DNA from: Brevipalpus yothersi
Taxonomy: Eukaryota; Arthropoda; Arachnida; Trombidiformes; Tenuipalpidae
Reading direction: 5' to 3'
Length of the DNA stretch: 64,000 bases
Assembly: GCA_003956705.1 (NCBI GenBank)
Contig: QZCP01000109.1
Span: 53,828 to 117,827 of the forward strand
A model generated the notes under the pieces. The model was given only the letters and a program-made list of their open reading frames with translations, had not been told where the DNA came from and did not search any database. Positions 25,468 through 37,209 of the stretch are shown piece after piece. The position numbers and the translations under genes were made by a program. Each line of letters starts with the position of its first letter. The stretch's first letter is position 1.

Positions 25468-25800
25468 GTTATATCTCATCAAATTAAGTTGCCAAATATT
25501 GCTCAGATTTTTAAGATAGCGGAAAAAAACTGAGTTTCAATGTGCAAACTGATGACACATAATGTTGTCCGGTGTATCAGTGAAAGTGGCTTTCAGAAGG
25601 GTTGGCCGTTTTTTGTTTAGCAGATTGGAATCGAGTCTTTATCAGAATGTGGAGCCGATAGAGACTTGTGCTCAAGTGTGAAACGATTGAAGTACGAAGT
25701 TAAATGACAAATAGTGATAGTTACATGGATAGTCTTTCCATAAGCTGGATTCACGGTTTACGATAAATGAAATTTTCGATATGATACAAAAAATTCCTGA
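25468..25800. repeat. Segmental repeat R4, copy 1
   Basis: Direct repeat of 27753-28095 with few differences by eye (for example TCATCAAATTAAG against TCATTAAATTAAG). Its right end, the CCATAAGCTGGATTCAC block, also occurs at about 22872-22945 downstream of SPP-like copy E. The left end is fused to the truncated MRPL41 copy, which marks a duplication breakpoint. Confidence 0.85.
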
Positions 25801-25827
25801 ATCGAATAATTTCATCTGGGAAGCAGA

Positions 25828-27360
25828 TTATCGATTTTCTGACCACTTTCTCAAGGAAACACAGAGATCTTTCAACATAGTTGGGAATCTGAGGAAAGGA
25901 CGCAAAAATCGCAAATCCTCGAAAGTGATTGAGTGGTTGGGATTTGGAACCCGTTTGTACTTCGCACGATCATCATACTTGAACATCTTCACGAGATCTC
26001 CCTTCAAAAAAGCCCGTGATATTGGGAGAAGAACACACATTGATACCAGATAGAGCAAATTAGGCTGGGGTCGATTGAATACAAACGTCAGGAAAGGAGT
26101 CAATAGGAAGCCGAGGAGGTAACCGATGAGACTTGAGTAGAAGTAGGGAGGGTAACCTCGTTTTCTGAGACTGAAATGAGAGAAAAAGCCTGATTAGAGG
26201 TATATTCAATACTATACTGCAATTAAAATACTTACCTCACATCATGCCTCAAAAAAATAGCTATCAGAGTACCGGGAACTATGATATTACCAAGTTCTAG
26301 GGTAGCATACTGCGTTCCATGGAAGCCGTTTTCGAAAAAGTCTGTTGGAAACATCAGTTTCATTGGTGTTTTCAACAATTGTGAGTATAATTCATGTAAA
26401 TCATTTATCCAATAACCCCAAAATTCATCGCACGATAAGCAGAAAACTACTATGAGACATCTGATTGATAGTCTTTCAATATGTGAGGATAGAGCTGCGA
26501 CAAGAATGAATGCAAAAGCAGTTCCCATAATATTGGTGGCTACCCAATGCTAAAGATGTGAGAAAAATCAAAATATTAGACTATACGAGATGAAACTGTT
26601 GACTATAATTATTGGGAACAATTTTCATAATACTTACCTCTTTGCTGTATAAACAAAAAATAATCATCGATAAATAGAAGGTGCACCAGAGTAAGAAGAA
26701 TCCTTTAAATACATATGTAATATGTAGTTGATTCTGTGATTTCATGAGATACAGAAAATATGGACGATAGACTAGTCCTCTTATGAGCCAGCAGGTAGGC
26801 GGCAAAAGAGACGCCAATATCATGATTTTGAAAAGGAATAGAACAAGACTGTATGAATAATCGAAAAGTCCATATTCTAAAAGATTGCCCTTCGAGGTTA
26901 TGAGGAGAATCTGTGAGGAAATGAAAGGGAATCATGAAGCACAATAACGATAGAAAATATTTCAGAACACAAAAAAATTACCCTTGATAGATAAAGGTGA
27001 ATGGCGATGCAAGTCATACATTTAATTTCATTGAATGGCAAAGGTTTTTCCTCCTGATAGATGAGAGAATAAGAAAAAGAAATTACGAGTATATCGATTC
27101 TTATCATGTTAAGACATTAGGATTTATCTTTCAATTTCATTTAAATTAGAACCTACCTTATCTGTACCTTCCTTCCTGATCCTTTGATCAATAGACACAA
27201 GAATTGTCAATAACAAAGCATTTAGAAGTAGACCCAAATAGGCCACCACTTTATCAACAATTGTTGGGTTGAATTCAGTTGCAATGGTTGTTCCATCAAC
27301 ACCAGTTACATTGTCTCCATCTAAAATCAATCTAAATATGTCGCTTTCGAATCTCGACAT
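25828..27360 (-). CDS. Signal peptide peptidase-like pseudoprotease, copy F
   Basis: Five exons on the minus strand: 27360-27157, 27053-26982, 26910-26638, 26549-26236, 26170-25828. They join in frame to 401 aa. It is a recent paralogue of the gene at 22982-24494: exons 1, 2 and 4 have the same lengths, exon 3 is 12 bases longer, and exon 5 has one extra codon and a longer tail ending WSENR. The same active-site losses are present: CD for YD (Asp224), ELGN for GLGD (Asn271, 26286-26297) and PNL for PAL. Differences between E and F are mostly single bases that keep the frame, so both appear under coding constraint. No KKXX tail. The predicted start is the ATG giving MSRFESDIF. Confidence 0.85.
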
Positions 27361-28872
27361 ATTCAAATAAAACAGAACAAATAGATAAATAAATGTATGA
27401 ACGAGAACTAAAAAGACGAGAAGATTCAGAAAAATGTTCCGCTTGGATGTTTCAGAACAAACGCAATGCTAACAAATCCATGAATGAAACTGCTTCGACT
27501 CATTTCAATTAAATGGTTTTCCAAACAGACCTCGAACTACATAACCAGAACGGTAATACTGTTAACTTTATATTTTCGAAAATTCAATCAATGAGCATTT
27601 TGAATGATCTTTCATTATTCTTCTCTTCTTAAATTTGATTGAGCTGATTGCTATCAATCGATATATATGACCGATGTCTTGAAGAAGAAAAAGAGGAGCA
27701 AATTTTGACTCATTTAGTGTAGGGTATTTTTACGGAAGGATTTTTATTTGATGTTATATCTCATTAAATTAAGTTGCCAAATATTGCTCAGATTTTTAAG
27801 ATAGTGAAAAAAAACTGAGCTTCAATGTGCAAACTGATGACACATAATGTTGTCCGGTGTATCAGTAAAAGTGGCTTTGAGAAGGGTTGGCCGTTTTTTG
27901 TTTAGCAGATTGGCACTCGAGTCTTTATCAGAATGTGGAGCCGATAGAGACTTGTTTCTCAAGTGAGAAACGGATTGAAGTACGACGTTAAGTGACAAAT
28001 AGTGATAGTTACATGGATAGTCTTTCCATAAGCTGGATTCACGGTTTACGATAAATGAAATTTTCGATATGATACAAAATATGCATGAATCGATGAGTAT
28101 GAATAAGTATGAAAAAATTACACCATGACAGATGAAACAAAAGCTTTTTTTTTGGAGAGATGGAGGAGGTGAAGGAAGGACATCACAAGAAAAAAAAGCA
28201 AAGGAAGAGAATGGTTGAAGATGGACGAAAAACAATATGAGAGTGAGAGTGAGAGAAAGAGAGATGCAAACAATCTACAGAGATGGGAACACCCGGCCAA
28301 TCGAGAAAAAAAGAGAATGATAGGAGGGAGTCAAAAATAAGGGACAGCATAGGAGCTAAAAAAAATTTTCTTGAGATATCAATCAATAGATAAAGCCCCA
28401 GAAAGAGCAGACCAGCAGACTGTTAAGCAAGAATATACTGATGAGTAACACTAGAGCACACAGAAAATTGATTACTATCGATGACTTCAGAGAGGAGGAA
28501 GGAGAACACTTCGCTTTTTCATCAATCTTTGGAGGATGGAAATTGAAAAGTTGTGATGAATAGAAGAGAGACAGAAAAATCCATGAAGGCTCTGGGCTAG
28601 CGAAGGCGATTATCCAGTGATGATGATCCGGGAAGAATATCTGTACATTGAAAGATGAAATTCTATCACTGAACGATATTTTCCACTCATACAAACGCAT
28701 ACATAGACATTCCATTGTATGAAATCGAATCGATGATGATAAGTGATAACAAAATATGAGATTTTGTACCTATTTTTCACTCTTTGGACTTGCTAGAAGA
28801 GTACAGTGTAGATAAGAGAGAAAAGTCTTTGGATACGAAAAGAGAAAGATTGAGAGAAAGAGAGAGGAAAGT
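27361..28872. other. Intergenic region with repeat R4 copy 2
   Basis: Upstream of SPP-like copy F. A block near 27450-27560 matches 22790-22870. Repeat R4 copy 2 follows, then GA-rich DNA to the end of NRF1. The minus-strand frame crossing 27822-28235 is not conserved in the other repeat copy, which has a stop, so I do not call it a gene. Confidence 0.55.
27753..28095. repeat. Segmental repeat R4, copy 2
   Basis: Direct repeat partner of 25468-25800. Confidence 0.85.
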
Positions 28873-31800
28873 TTAACTCTCCTCCTCAGATGTGACAACT
28901 GAAGCTTGAGTACCATTCAATATATTTTTGACGTCCTCCATTTCGTTGACAGTTGTAGTACTTGCGTCATTAACTTGATCTTCCACAGGTATTGTGGTAC
29001 TAGTAGCTGACTCAGATCCTACAGTAGTGGACATAGTGACTGGTATTCCTTCGCTTAGACTGTGGATGGAAGAGTATGAATGTACATATCAATAAGAGCT
29101 GATCAAAAATCGAGAGGAATTGAAATTTAAAAGAGAAAAGAACGATTAATCTATTCGAACGCTCGTTCCGAAATTAGTAATCATATTAAAGTTCGATACG
29201 GTCTGAATGTAAGTGAGTCCTTTGAAAATAAAAAATAAGTTGGAGAACAAAAATTTACTAAAAAATGAGGATGATCAATTACATAGAATGACAAACTAAC
29301 TGAAAATAATCGATGATCAGGGCACAGAGAATTGAGATGAACAAAACGAATGTACACAGGCTTTTCAACTTACTTCCCAATATTCGTTACCACCGTTTGG
29401 TACATTGAAACTGGAATTGTTACCATCCCGGATACGGGAAAAGCTAGGGTGAAGAGCGGTGAAAGAGAAAATAATTTTATTCATTCCATCACGTTTGTCT
29501 CGATTAACAAGAACTCACTGCTTTGAGTTCCATCTTCTCCTGTCAGTATGATTTGACCATCAGGACCAATGGTGGCTTCCGCTATGGTGGCTATATGTTG
29601 ACCTGAGCCGTCACCGCCAAGATCAACGTTTACAGGTGCTATTTGAGTCACACGATCACCATCTTGAGTGGTTGAAAGATCAGCTAAGGCTTGAACAGCC
29701 TGCGTTGCCTCTGTCCCGGAGCCTTGTATCTATGGAGGCGAGAAATCCACAAGATCAGTGATTTCAAATGAAATCAGGCCAATTCATAGAGTTCGTCGAC
29801 GGAACCTACCCGTACGGCACTGACGGCTCTCACTTGAGCTTGAGTTCCATCAGGCAAGGTGACAAGAGCAGAGCTATTTGGATCCATCTGGATGAGTGAT
29901 ACGGTTCCATCAGGGTTGTTAATGGCTTGAACCATGGTTGGAGTATAAGTTACTTGCTGATACTGCATCTAATAAGAGAAAAAATATTTGTGAGTGAAGA
30001 GAGGAGAGTTTTATGGTAAATCAAAACAATATTATGATGAAATGGTTATAAGAAAATCAAAAGTCAACCACAAGCACCAACATAACGGTAATCAAATAAA
30101 AAAAGAATGTCCAATTAGCTTTGGCACTTTATACTTGAACAAAATTGATGTGGAAAGAAGTTGAAACGAATTTTTCGAGCAAAAATAAATGGACTGGCTA
30201 TTTGGAGCCGGATACTTTTGTACATTGTGAAAAGAAAAATAACGATAACAAGGCCAACATGCTTAGAATATTATCCTGCAAGCTTGAAATCCACATCAAA
30301 TATTATACTCTAAAGACATACATTAACGCCCTGGGCAGCGGCTAAAGTGGCTGTATCAGTAGTTATTGTTGGAACGTTAGTCAAAGAGCCTCCGGTAGCG
30401 GAAACTGCAGTTACACTGATGCTTGGGTGATTGCTGCGACTCTTCACCTTCTCTTTAGGTGCTGTTTCCTTTGAATTTTTATCGTCATCTTCATTGAATA
30501 TGGGAAGTAGGTCTTCTCGAGAATGATATTTATAACAATTAATCACTATTTGTCGCAGTGCATGAGTCCAAGAAACCTGAGCAGAGAAGAGGAAAAGGGA
30601 GTTGGTCAAACATATCGATTCGATTCAATGAGCACACCAACCTTTTGTTTCTCTTCCTCACTGCGAGCGTCGCTTCTTACGTTAGCCCATGGAAGATCTT
30701 TGGGCCACCACACAGGTCTGGTCGATTCTTTTCCCCAACCAGGTTTACCTCGACCAGTAGAATATTTCAACATTAGAGGGATGAAAGCTCTTAATTGAGC
30801 TTGTGTCATTTTTTCGACTGGAGTGGGTATGCCATCAACGACTAGAGGGGGGAGCTCATGACGAGAGGGGTCCTCTTTGACTTGAGGTGGTGCTTGTTGG
30901 GCAAGAGCTGATTCGAGATCTTGCATAATAATATTTCTACAATTTCGTACCTTTAATGCAACGAATTAGATGAAAGATGAGAGGTGATGATGATGATCAA
31001 GTGCGATGCATTGCAATAACAAAGTGAAACTTACCACATTTTCTAGCGGCCTAGCACCGAATACTTTAAAATTATTCTGAGGTTTACCAGGCGTTACAAT
31101 CAAAACGACTGCTTGCTGGCCTACTCTTGTGGTATATTCATCTATGGTGGCTTTAAGTTTTCTATATTGATTTGAGGAAAAAATTGTACGATTGGAATAT
31201 TCATCGGAATGAGTTCGAGAGGGGGCAATCGAATACATAATCAAGTATCTTGACTATGATCGAATGTTTGAGTTGGATATTTGATCAACACAAACCTCGA
31301 TAATCTTGTTTGTTGTCTTTTACGAATTGAAGGATTTGTCTCGAAAGAATGAGGCCGTTTTCTTTTCTTTGCAGTGGCAATAGCTGCCGCGGCCGCAACT
31401 CCAATAGGTCCTGAAGTGGAAGATATGGGAAGTGGATCATTAATCAATCTTTCAATTTTTGATAAATTAGAATGAATTTGAAGATATTTGGTGGCGACGG
31501 AAAGCTAAGTGGGAAAGGAAATTTTGGATGGAATAATTGGGAAAGGAAATCGTACTGTATTGTTTTCCCTCCCAACTGATTAAGCAGCTTACTAGCATGA
31601 ACAAATTCGGGACATGTCTCACAACACCACAACGGACAGGCTGATCATGATCAGACAAAAAGTCATCATAAACATGCTCTAGTGTATACATACAAGTGTT
31701 GCTCTTGCTCACAAAACAAAACTTACCGGCTGCAGCCAATTGGGCAGTTATTTCATCCTGACATGCAGATGCAATCAGGTCATTATCGTCAAATTGGCTA

Positions 31801-31949
31801 TCATTGGAATCCCCATCATCACTGAGATCATCACAGTCACCAATGTCCGTATGATTCATGTTAATTATGGTGGCGGTGGTATTGTTATTTAACTCTCCAA
31901 CGCCCGAAGGTGATGATTGATCTGAAGTTATTTCTTCCTTTGGCTTCAT
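28873..31949 (-). CDS. NRF1: Nuclear respiratory factor 1 (erect wing) transcription factor
   Basis: Nine exons on the minus strand: 31949-31727, 31410-31296, 31161-31035, 30950-30642, 30576-30322, 29968-29810, 29729-29519, 29443-29374, 29059-28873. All phases agree and give 551 aa (human NRF1 503). After an acidic N-terminus, a basic nuclear signal (KKRKRPHSF) and the NRF1 DNA-binding and dimerisation domain follow: RKRQQTRLSR, DEYTTRVGQQAVVL, PLENVV, MTQAQLRAFIPLMLKYSTGR, GKPGWGKES and PWANVRSDARSEEEKQ. The C-terminal activation part has FSN-like NPDGTVSLIQ, ATQAVQALADL and IPVSMYQTVVTNIG, which match the vertebrate protein in order. It activates nuclear genes for mitochondrial function and, in flies, neural and muscle genes. 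It is divergent from PIGU, with about 1.2 kb between the starts. Confidence 0.96.
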
Positions 31950-32882
31950 TTAAACATATATACACATATGAACACCACTTGATGTATGCCCAATGACAAC
32001 ATAGGGAATACTTTCTCTTCCCTTCTACAATTATCAATGTATATTATTATTATTCACCACCACTGAACGGTTGCAAGGCTTCAGCGTTCTATCAGTAGTA
32101 AAAGTAGATATTACACCACTTTATTTTTGTCCAAACACCAAACTGGCTGAATATCGCAAAAAAATGCGTTTATCTTGGGTTACTTATGGGTTTAGGATAG
32201 AATAGAAGCCAGAAGCAGACAAAAACAGACCAATAAGAAGTGTGTATTATGTGAAGTGAATGGGGTGGCGATTGAATGCAGATGAAAGAGAGACAGAGAG
32301 AGAGAGAGAGAAAAAAAGAGAGAGAAAATCTAGGTGTATGCGTTTTGTATCATAAACTCTTTGTCAGACTATGTCCATTTATATATATATGATTTCTTTA
32401 TATTATTGGTTGATGATATAAATTGGCTTTATGTTGATGATGCTGATTGTGGATGAGAGGATTTACCAGTAGTTGGTAGTAGCTCGGTAAAAATCAGGCA
32501 GCGCAGTAAGGAGAGCTGTTACAGAGCAGATCAGGAAAAAAAAAGAGCGAGACGGTGTATGGAGAACGCACAATCTATTTAGTAGACTGGCAATATATAT
32601 AAACCCGAGTGTGTGTGTGTGTCTCACATATATATATATTAATCAGCTCGCCTGCTCGTGAGTTGAGAGCACATCGGTCGTCCACACCACACCAACCACC
32701 ACTTACTCAACACACATTTACCAAACACACACTCCACTACATTCAATTGTAAATATATTTATCCAAAATTGTCCACCACAATTTATCTCCACACATTAAT
32801 TGATCAATAAGCAAAAAGCAATAAGAAGAGAAGATGAGGAACTCTTCCACCAGCCTAAATAAAATGGCGAAGCTCTTCGCCT

Positions 32883-32918
<36 letters not shown>

Positions 32919-33166
32919 GCCTTTCTCTCTCTTCAACGTAAAGTAAGAGAAAAGAAAGACATTTTTTGCCTCTTTCTCTCAGCCATTTTGTACTAGGATG
33001 GGCGGAGCTTAGCTTCACACTTTACATACACAACACACTTTTTTTCTTTTCGCCTCGTGTTTTGCCGGCACATCGTTTGATGGTGTGTCCCGTTAATTGT
33101 TACCTAATTGTTACACTAATTGTTACGTTAAGATAGGAAAAGTTATCCCACCTCACTCACTTGACC
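31950..33166. promoter_or_regulatory. Shared upstream region of NRF1 (-) and PIGU (+)
   Basis: The two conserved genes are head to head across this 1.2 kb segment, which must contain both 5' ends. It has GA/CT tracts (32293-32328, 32881-32935), short CA/TG and TA runs, and three tandem copies of TAATTGTTAC close to the PIGU start. No coding frame is supported. Whether it is one bidirectional promoter or two cannot be told from sequence alone. Confidence 0.6.
33094..33126. promoter_or_regulatory. Triple TAATTGTTAC repeat before PIGU
   Basis: Three exact copies of the 10-mer lie at 33094-33103, 33105-33114 and 33117-33126, spaced 11 and 12 bases apart (about one helical turn), 40-73 bases before the PIGU ATG. 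TAATTG resembles a homeodomain core, and the spacing would put copies on one DNA face. Function is inferred only. Confidence 0.5.
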
Positions 33167-34711
33167 ATGTCAAGTGTTGGGAAAACTTTTTTGATACTAT
33201 GTGTCGGCTTTATGATACGATACATTTTGTTAACTTGCTCATACCAAAGGACTATTGCGGATAGAGTAGAGATATCAACTCCGGTCAACTCATGGAAAAG
33301 AGGTGAGAGACATTGGACATCCCTTGAAGATCAACTTTTTGACTATTCACTAACAATGATTGTCTTTCAATTTTTATCCAGTTGTCGAAGGTGTAACTTT
33401 ATTGGATCTTGGCATATCACCGTATGAAGGGGACACTTTTCATGAAGTTCCAATATTTTTAATTTTCTATCATCGTTTGTACACTTATTTAAAGCCATGG
33501 CTTCCCGTGATATTTGCGATGATCGATGTTCTCACTGGTTTAATTCTCAGTATCACTTCCACTGTCCAATTGCGACATATTATGGAATGGGAAACAAGCA
33601 AACTCACCAAATTGAAATTGGAAGACTCCAAAAAACTTGCTATCCCAGTGAATTCTGTAACTGAGTTAAGCTATCGTGTATTGTTGATGTATCTGCTTCT
33701 TCCATATTCATCTCTGTCTTGTGCAGCGATGACAACTTCAGTGTTCACCAACTTTATAACGGCTTTGATAATGTTGAGTGCATCACTTGGTCAAAGAATT
33801 ATAGCCACCTCATTAACGGCCCTTTTAGCATACCATTCGTTGTATGCGATAGCATTTATTTTACCAGTTGTGATGGTTGCCGAAAAAGTTAATCACAAAG
33901 GAAATAACTTGGAAGAATTTTCCTACTCTACATCGAGAGTAATTTTCTCGATGACTTGGACCATCCTTTCTTTTCTCGCTCTCATAGTTGGTCTACTGCA
34001 ATTATCATATCTTTTGATGGATTCTTCGTCATTCATTTCATCTACTTACTGGTTTCTGTGAGTGAAACTTTTTCGTTACGAAAACAAATGTTATAATGTG
34101 CAAAATTATCTCTTCACAGGTTAACAGTCCCAGATTTTACTCCAAACATTGGCTTGTTCTGGTATTTTTTCACCGAAATGTTTGATCAATTCAGAGACTT
34201 TTTTCTCTGGACATTCCAGATAAATTCTTTCATATACTTTCTCCCACTTTCACTGATTCTCAGGTGAGATTCTTCTAGCTACTCGATGACGAGTTACTAA
34301 TTTAAAGTTTTTCTCTACTTTTTCAGAGATAATCCATGTTTTCTGTTCATCATCACATCAATCCTCCAATCGCTTTTCAAACCTTATCCTTCAATTTCCG
34401 ATGCAGCCTTCTTCATCGCTCTCATACCACAATGGAGCCATCTTTTCCCCTTCCTCAGGCAGGGAATCTTTGTTTCCGCAGTATTTGTATCCTGCTCAGT
34501 ATTAGCACCGATAATGTGGCACATGTGGATAATTCTAGGAACTGCAAATTCAAACTATTTCTTCGGAGTGACATTAGCCTACAATGCAGGTCAAATATTT
34601 CTAGTTACCGATCTCTTGTTCGCGTACATGAAGAGAAACTATTTTCTAGATAATGGAATGAAACTGGATGAAAAAGGGAAACCAATCGGCTTGGAGCTTG
34701 TGTCCGATTGA
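33167..34711 (+). CDS. PIGU: GPI transamidase subunit PIG-U
   Basis: Four exons: 33167-33302, 33382-34057, 34120-34263, 34327-34711, joining in frame to 446 aa (human 435). Recognised by TPVNSWKR-VVEGVTLLDLG, SPYEGDTFHEVP, VPDFTPNIGLFWYFFTEMFD, FQINSF and the C-terminal block IMWHMWIILGTANSNYFFG followed by NAGQIFLVTDLL. PIG-U is a multipass ER membrane subunit of the GPI transamidase complex (with PIGK, GPAA1, PIGT and PIGS) and helps recognise the GPI lipid when it is attached to proteins. The ATG at 33167 is chosen because it gives the hydrophobic first helix directly. Nothing suggests damage. Confidence 0.97.
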
Positions 34712-35283
34712 GTTCGGCAAAGAATTCTATTTAAATGTGATCTATTAAGTTATTAGTCGAATTAAGTTGAACATAAACAACTAATTATTCTCAATTTTTT
34801 GCTTCCTCTGATTCTAACAATTCTCCGAAAGTAATTGTATGTTTTGATTCCATTCTTTAGTTTCAACTCGGATGAATATATCAAAACATGATCTGTAAAA
34901 TATCACCGGTATCCGGTATAATGTGGACGAATTGAAAATTTGGTTCATGGTGACTTTTATACGTGAATATATATCAAGTGTCTACGTTGATATAGAATGA
35001 AATTTTTTCCCAGAACGAAGTGAAATTTACACATTTACAATTTCGAGTGATTAATTTACAGAGACAGCGAAAGAGAGAAAAAGAGTGAGAGAGGGAGAGT
35101 TTCGAAATACGAATTCATTCAAGTTCAATCAGACAAAACAAGTCTGATCATTGCATATGATACACATGAATCGCAATACGCGCATCGAGAGAATATACAG
35201 ATGACGAGATTTATTCAATACGTGGATGGAAATAGAAAAGATGTAAGGTCGATTATGCTTTTTCGCTTTGTGAGATAAATGCT
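34712..35283. other. Convergent spacer between PIGU and the 641-aa gene
   Basis: About 570 bases of AT-rich DNA for two facing 3' ends. No other signal seen. Confidence 0.6.
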
Positions 35284-37209
35284 TCACGAAGATTGGCGAG
35301 AAGGAATCACTTTGATCAGCATGACATGATTCTCCTCCGATGGTGGCTCTTTTTTCCATTCAGTTCGCCTAGATGGAACACGAACTATTCTCATATCTTC
35401 ATTATTTTCGATTTTAGGTTGATGAAGAGTTCGAGATCTTGTACCAATACCGTGGGTGGGCCTGTGTAGATCCTCCGATTTGACTGATGGAAAACGATTA
35501 GCATCATTAACAGACTTTCGGACCGATGGTACAGGCTTAAGCCTCCGAATCACAATATCCTCAGAAATCAAAACATCATTGTTGCTCAGCCCATTACTGC
35601 TGAGAGACGATGGGTCTCCGATGCTTTTCGATGTCTTGTTGATAATTGTATCTAACTGAGATTCATCTTTGACCTCTATCGGAGTTTGACCAGGATTTTC
35701 TCTTGTATTGCTGAGTGGTTCAAAAATAATTTCATATCCACAATCAGATGAGAGTGGTGAGTTAACTTTATAATATGTCTTACTCTCCTGAACCGAAGAG
35801 CTTTGTAATGAAGACAATGGTGTGGACATTGAGTCGTGGAAGCGATTCGCTTGGACACTATTACTTGATGAACAATATTCACGGCGAATATTGATGTCAT
35901 TACCTATTTTTGAGTTGAAATTGACAAGAGGAAAATTAATTGAAGCTTTGGTTTCAAGTGGAATACTACTCTCACTCTTGTAGTGAGGGACATGAGACAA
36001 GACTTCTTCTCTTGGATCACTTTCGAAAGTTCGAATTATTTCGTAGCCAAGATCTGGCTTTCTCAATTTTCTACGACGACGCCAAGACAGACCCATATTG
36101 TCCTCAATACGGGACCATCTTTGATAACGTTGCTTCTTGGTGAAACAGTAGCGATGAATGTGGACATCAGAATCACTATTTGATGAAGGTCTATCGTCAA
36201 TTATTGTATTAGATCTTAGAGTTCTTGAAGGTTTGAAGAAAGAATTTCCAGATGATGAACATGATCCGGATGAGGTAGTTTTCAATGATGGATATCTCAG
36301 ATTTGTTGAGCAATATCGCTCATAGCTTGAGATGAACATATCGGAATGAAGAGATGATTGACTAATGGATAGAACTTTATAAAGTTTACTTGTCAACGGT
36401 GACGAGAATCCAAGTTCCATGATACAATGGTTTATATATCTTTTCATTTCTCGCTTAACTCGCTCTTGATGCTCTGCAGAAGTGACCCAGCATGCTTTGC
36501 CAGTTTGGATTCGCTGATTGGGATACAATGGCACAGAGTATAGTCGATTATTTACAATCTGACCAAATGTCGGGATATGTCCAGGTGAATGATTCTGTTG
36601 TAATTGTAGTTGCTGCTGCTGTTGTTGGTGATGCTGTTGTGATTGCTGCTGCTGAAATCGATAGGCATTCGGAGTAGGCAAAGAGGCTAAATTATTGTTA
36701 TTACTATTATGATTATTGTAATTGGAAACGGTGATATTATTATTATTATTGACATAAACGGGTGCGTTGATGACTTTACGACTATTTGAGAGGACCAAAG
36801 AATTGATGAGAGTATTGGAATTGAATTCATTCAAAATTCTCGGAGATCGCTGTAATTTGGCTGATATTGATGCGGAATCCAGTACCACGGTTGATCCATG
36901 ATGTCGACTGTTGGCATGTGGATGAGATTGATGATAATGATGATTATGGTGTTGATGTTGATGCTGGTGTTGATGATGAAAGCTTGATCGATTATCATTA
37001 AGCATCTCACGATGACTTTTACTCCATTGTATCACAGGAAATTGTGGATGAATTTTGGGCTTTTTCGATATATGTCGCAATGGCCAATTGGAAAGTATCT
37101 CCTCCTGTCCACACTGTTCTATCAGCCAATTAGGAACCAAATCTAAATATTTACAATATTTAGCCATTCGAGAACGATCAACGGTATCTCGATTGTATAT
37201 TTCCATCAT
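35284..37209 (-). CDS. Single-exon 641-aa protein with His-, Asn- and Gln-rich tracts
   Basis: I do not recognise a named family. A continuous frame of 642 codons in AT-rich DNA is very unlikely by chance. It starts at tandem ATGs (MMEIYNRDTVDRSRM). Residues 1-65 are well mixed and may be a domain (NWLIEQCGQEEILSNWPL). Low-complexity tracts follow: His/Gln-rich about 78-104, Asn-rich about 154-173 and Gln-rich about 186-205. A second ordered segment is at about 240-268 (WVTSAEHQERVKREMKRYIN). The rest is Ser-rich with basic patches (RRRRKLRKPD) and probably disordered. There is no signal peptide or membrane segment. The composition suits a nuclear or RNA-related regulator, but that is a guess. 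Additional spliced exons cannot be excluded. Confidence 0.85.
   Translation of the reverse strand: MMEIYNRDTVDRSRMAKYCKYLDLVPNWLIEQCGQEEILSNWPLRHISKKPKIHPQFPVIQWSKSHREMLNDNRSSFHHQHQHQHQHHNHHYHQSHPHANSRHHGSTVVLDSASISAKLQRSPRILNEFNSNTLINSLVLSNSRKVINAPVYVNNNNNITVSNYNNHNSNNNNLASLPTPNAYRFQQQQSQQHHQQQQQQLQLQQNHSPGHIPTFGQIVNNRLYSVPLYPNQRIQTGKACWVTSAEHQERVKREMKRYINHCIMELGFSSPLTSKLYKVLSISQSSLHSDMFISSYERYCSTNLRYPSLKTTSSGSCSSSGNSFFKPSRTLRSNTIIDDRPSSNSDSDVHIHRYCFTKKQRYQRWSRIEDNMGLSWRRRRKLRKPDLGYEIIRTFESDPREEVLSHVPHYKSESSIPLETKASINFPLVNFNSKIGNDINIRREYCSSSNSVQANRFHDSMSTPLSSLQSSSVQESKTYYKVNSPLSSDCGYEIIFEPLSNTRENPGQTPIEVKDESQLDTIINKTSKSIGDPSSLSSNGLSNNDVLISEDIVIRRLKPVPSVRKSVNDANRFPSVKSEDLHRPTHGIGTRSRTLHQPKIENNEDMRIVRVPSRRTEWKKEPPSEENHVMLIKVIPSRQSS

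Noticed and set aside
27822..28235. 137-codon minus-strand frame in repeat R4
   Set aside because: The equivalent segment in the other R4 copy (25.5 kb) contains a stop and frame changes, so coding use is not supported.
35456..36677. Plus-strand frames within the 641-aa gene
   Set aside because: Shadow frames opposite a long real coding sequence; no independent evidence.
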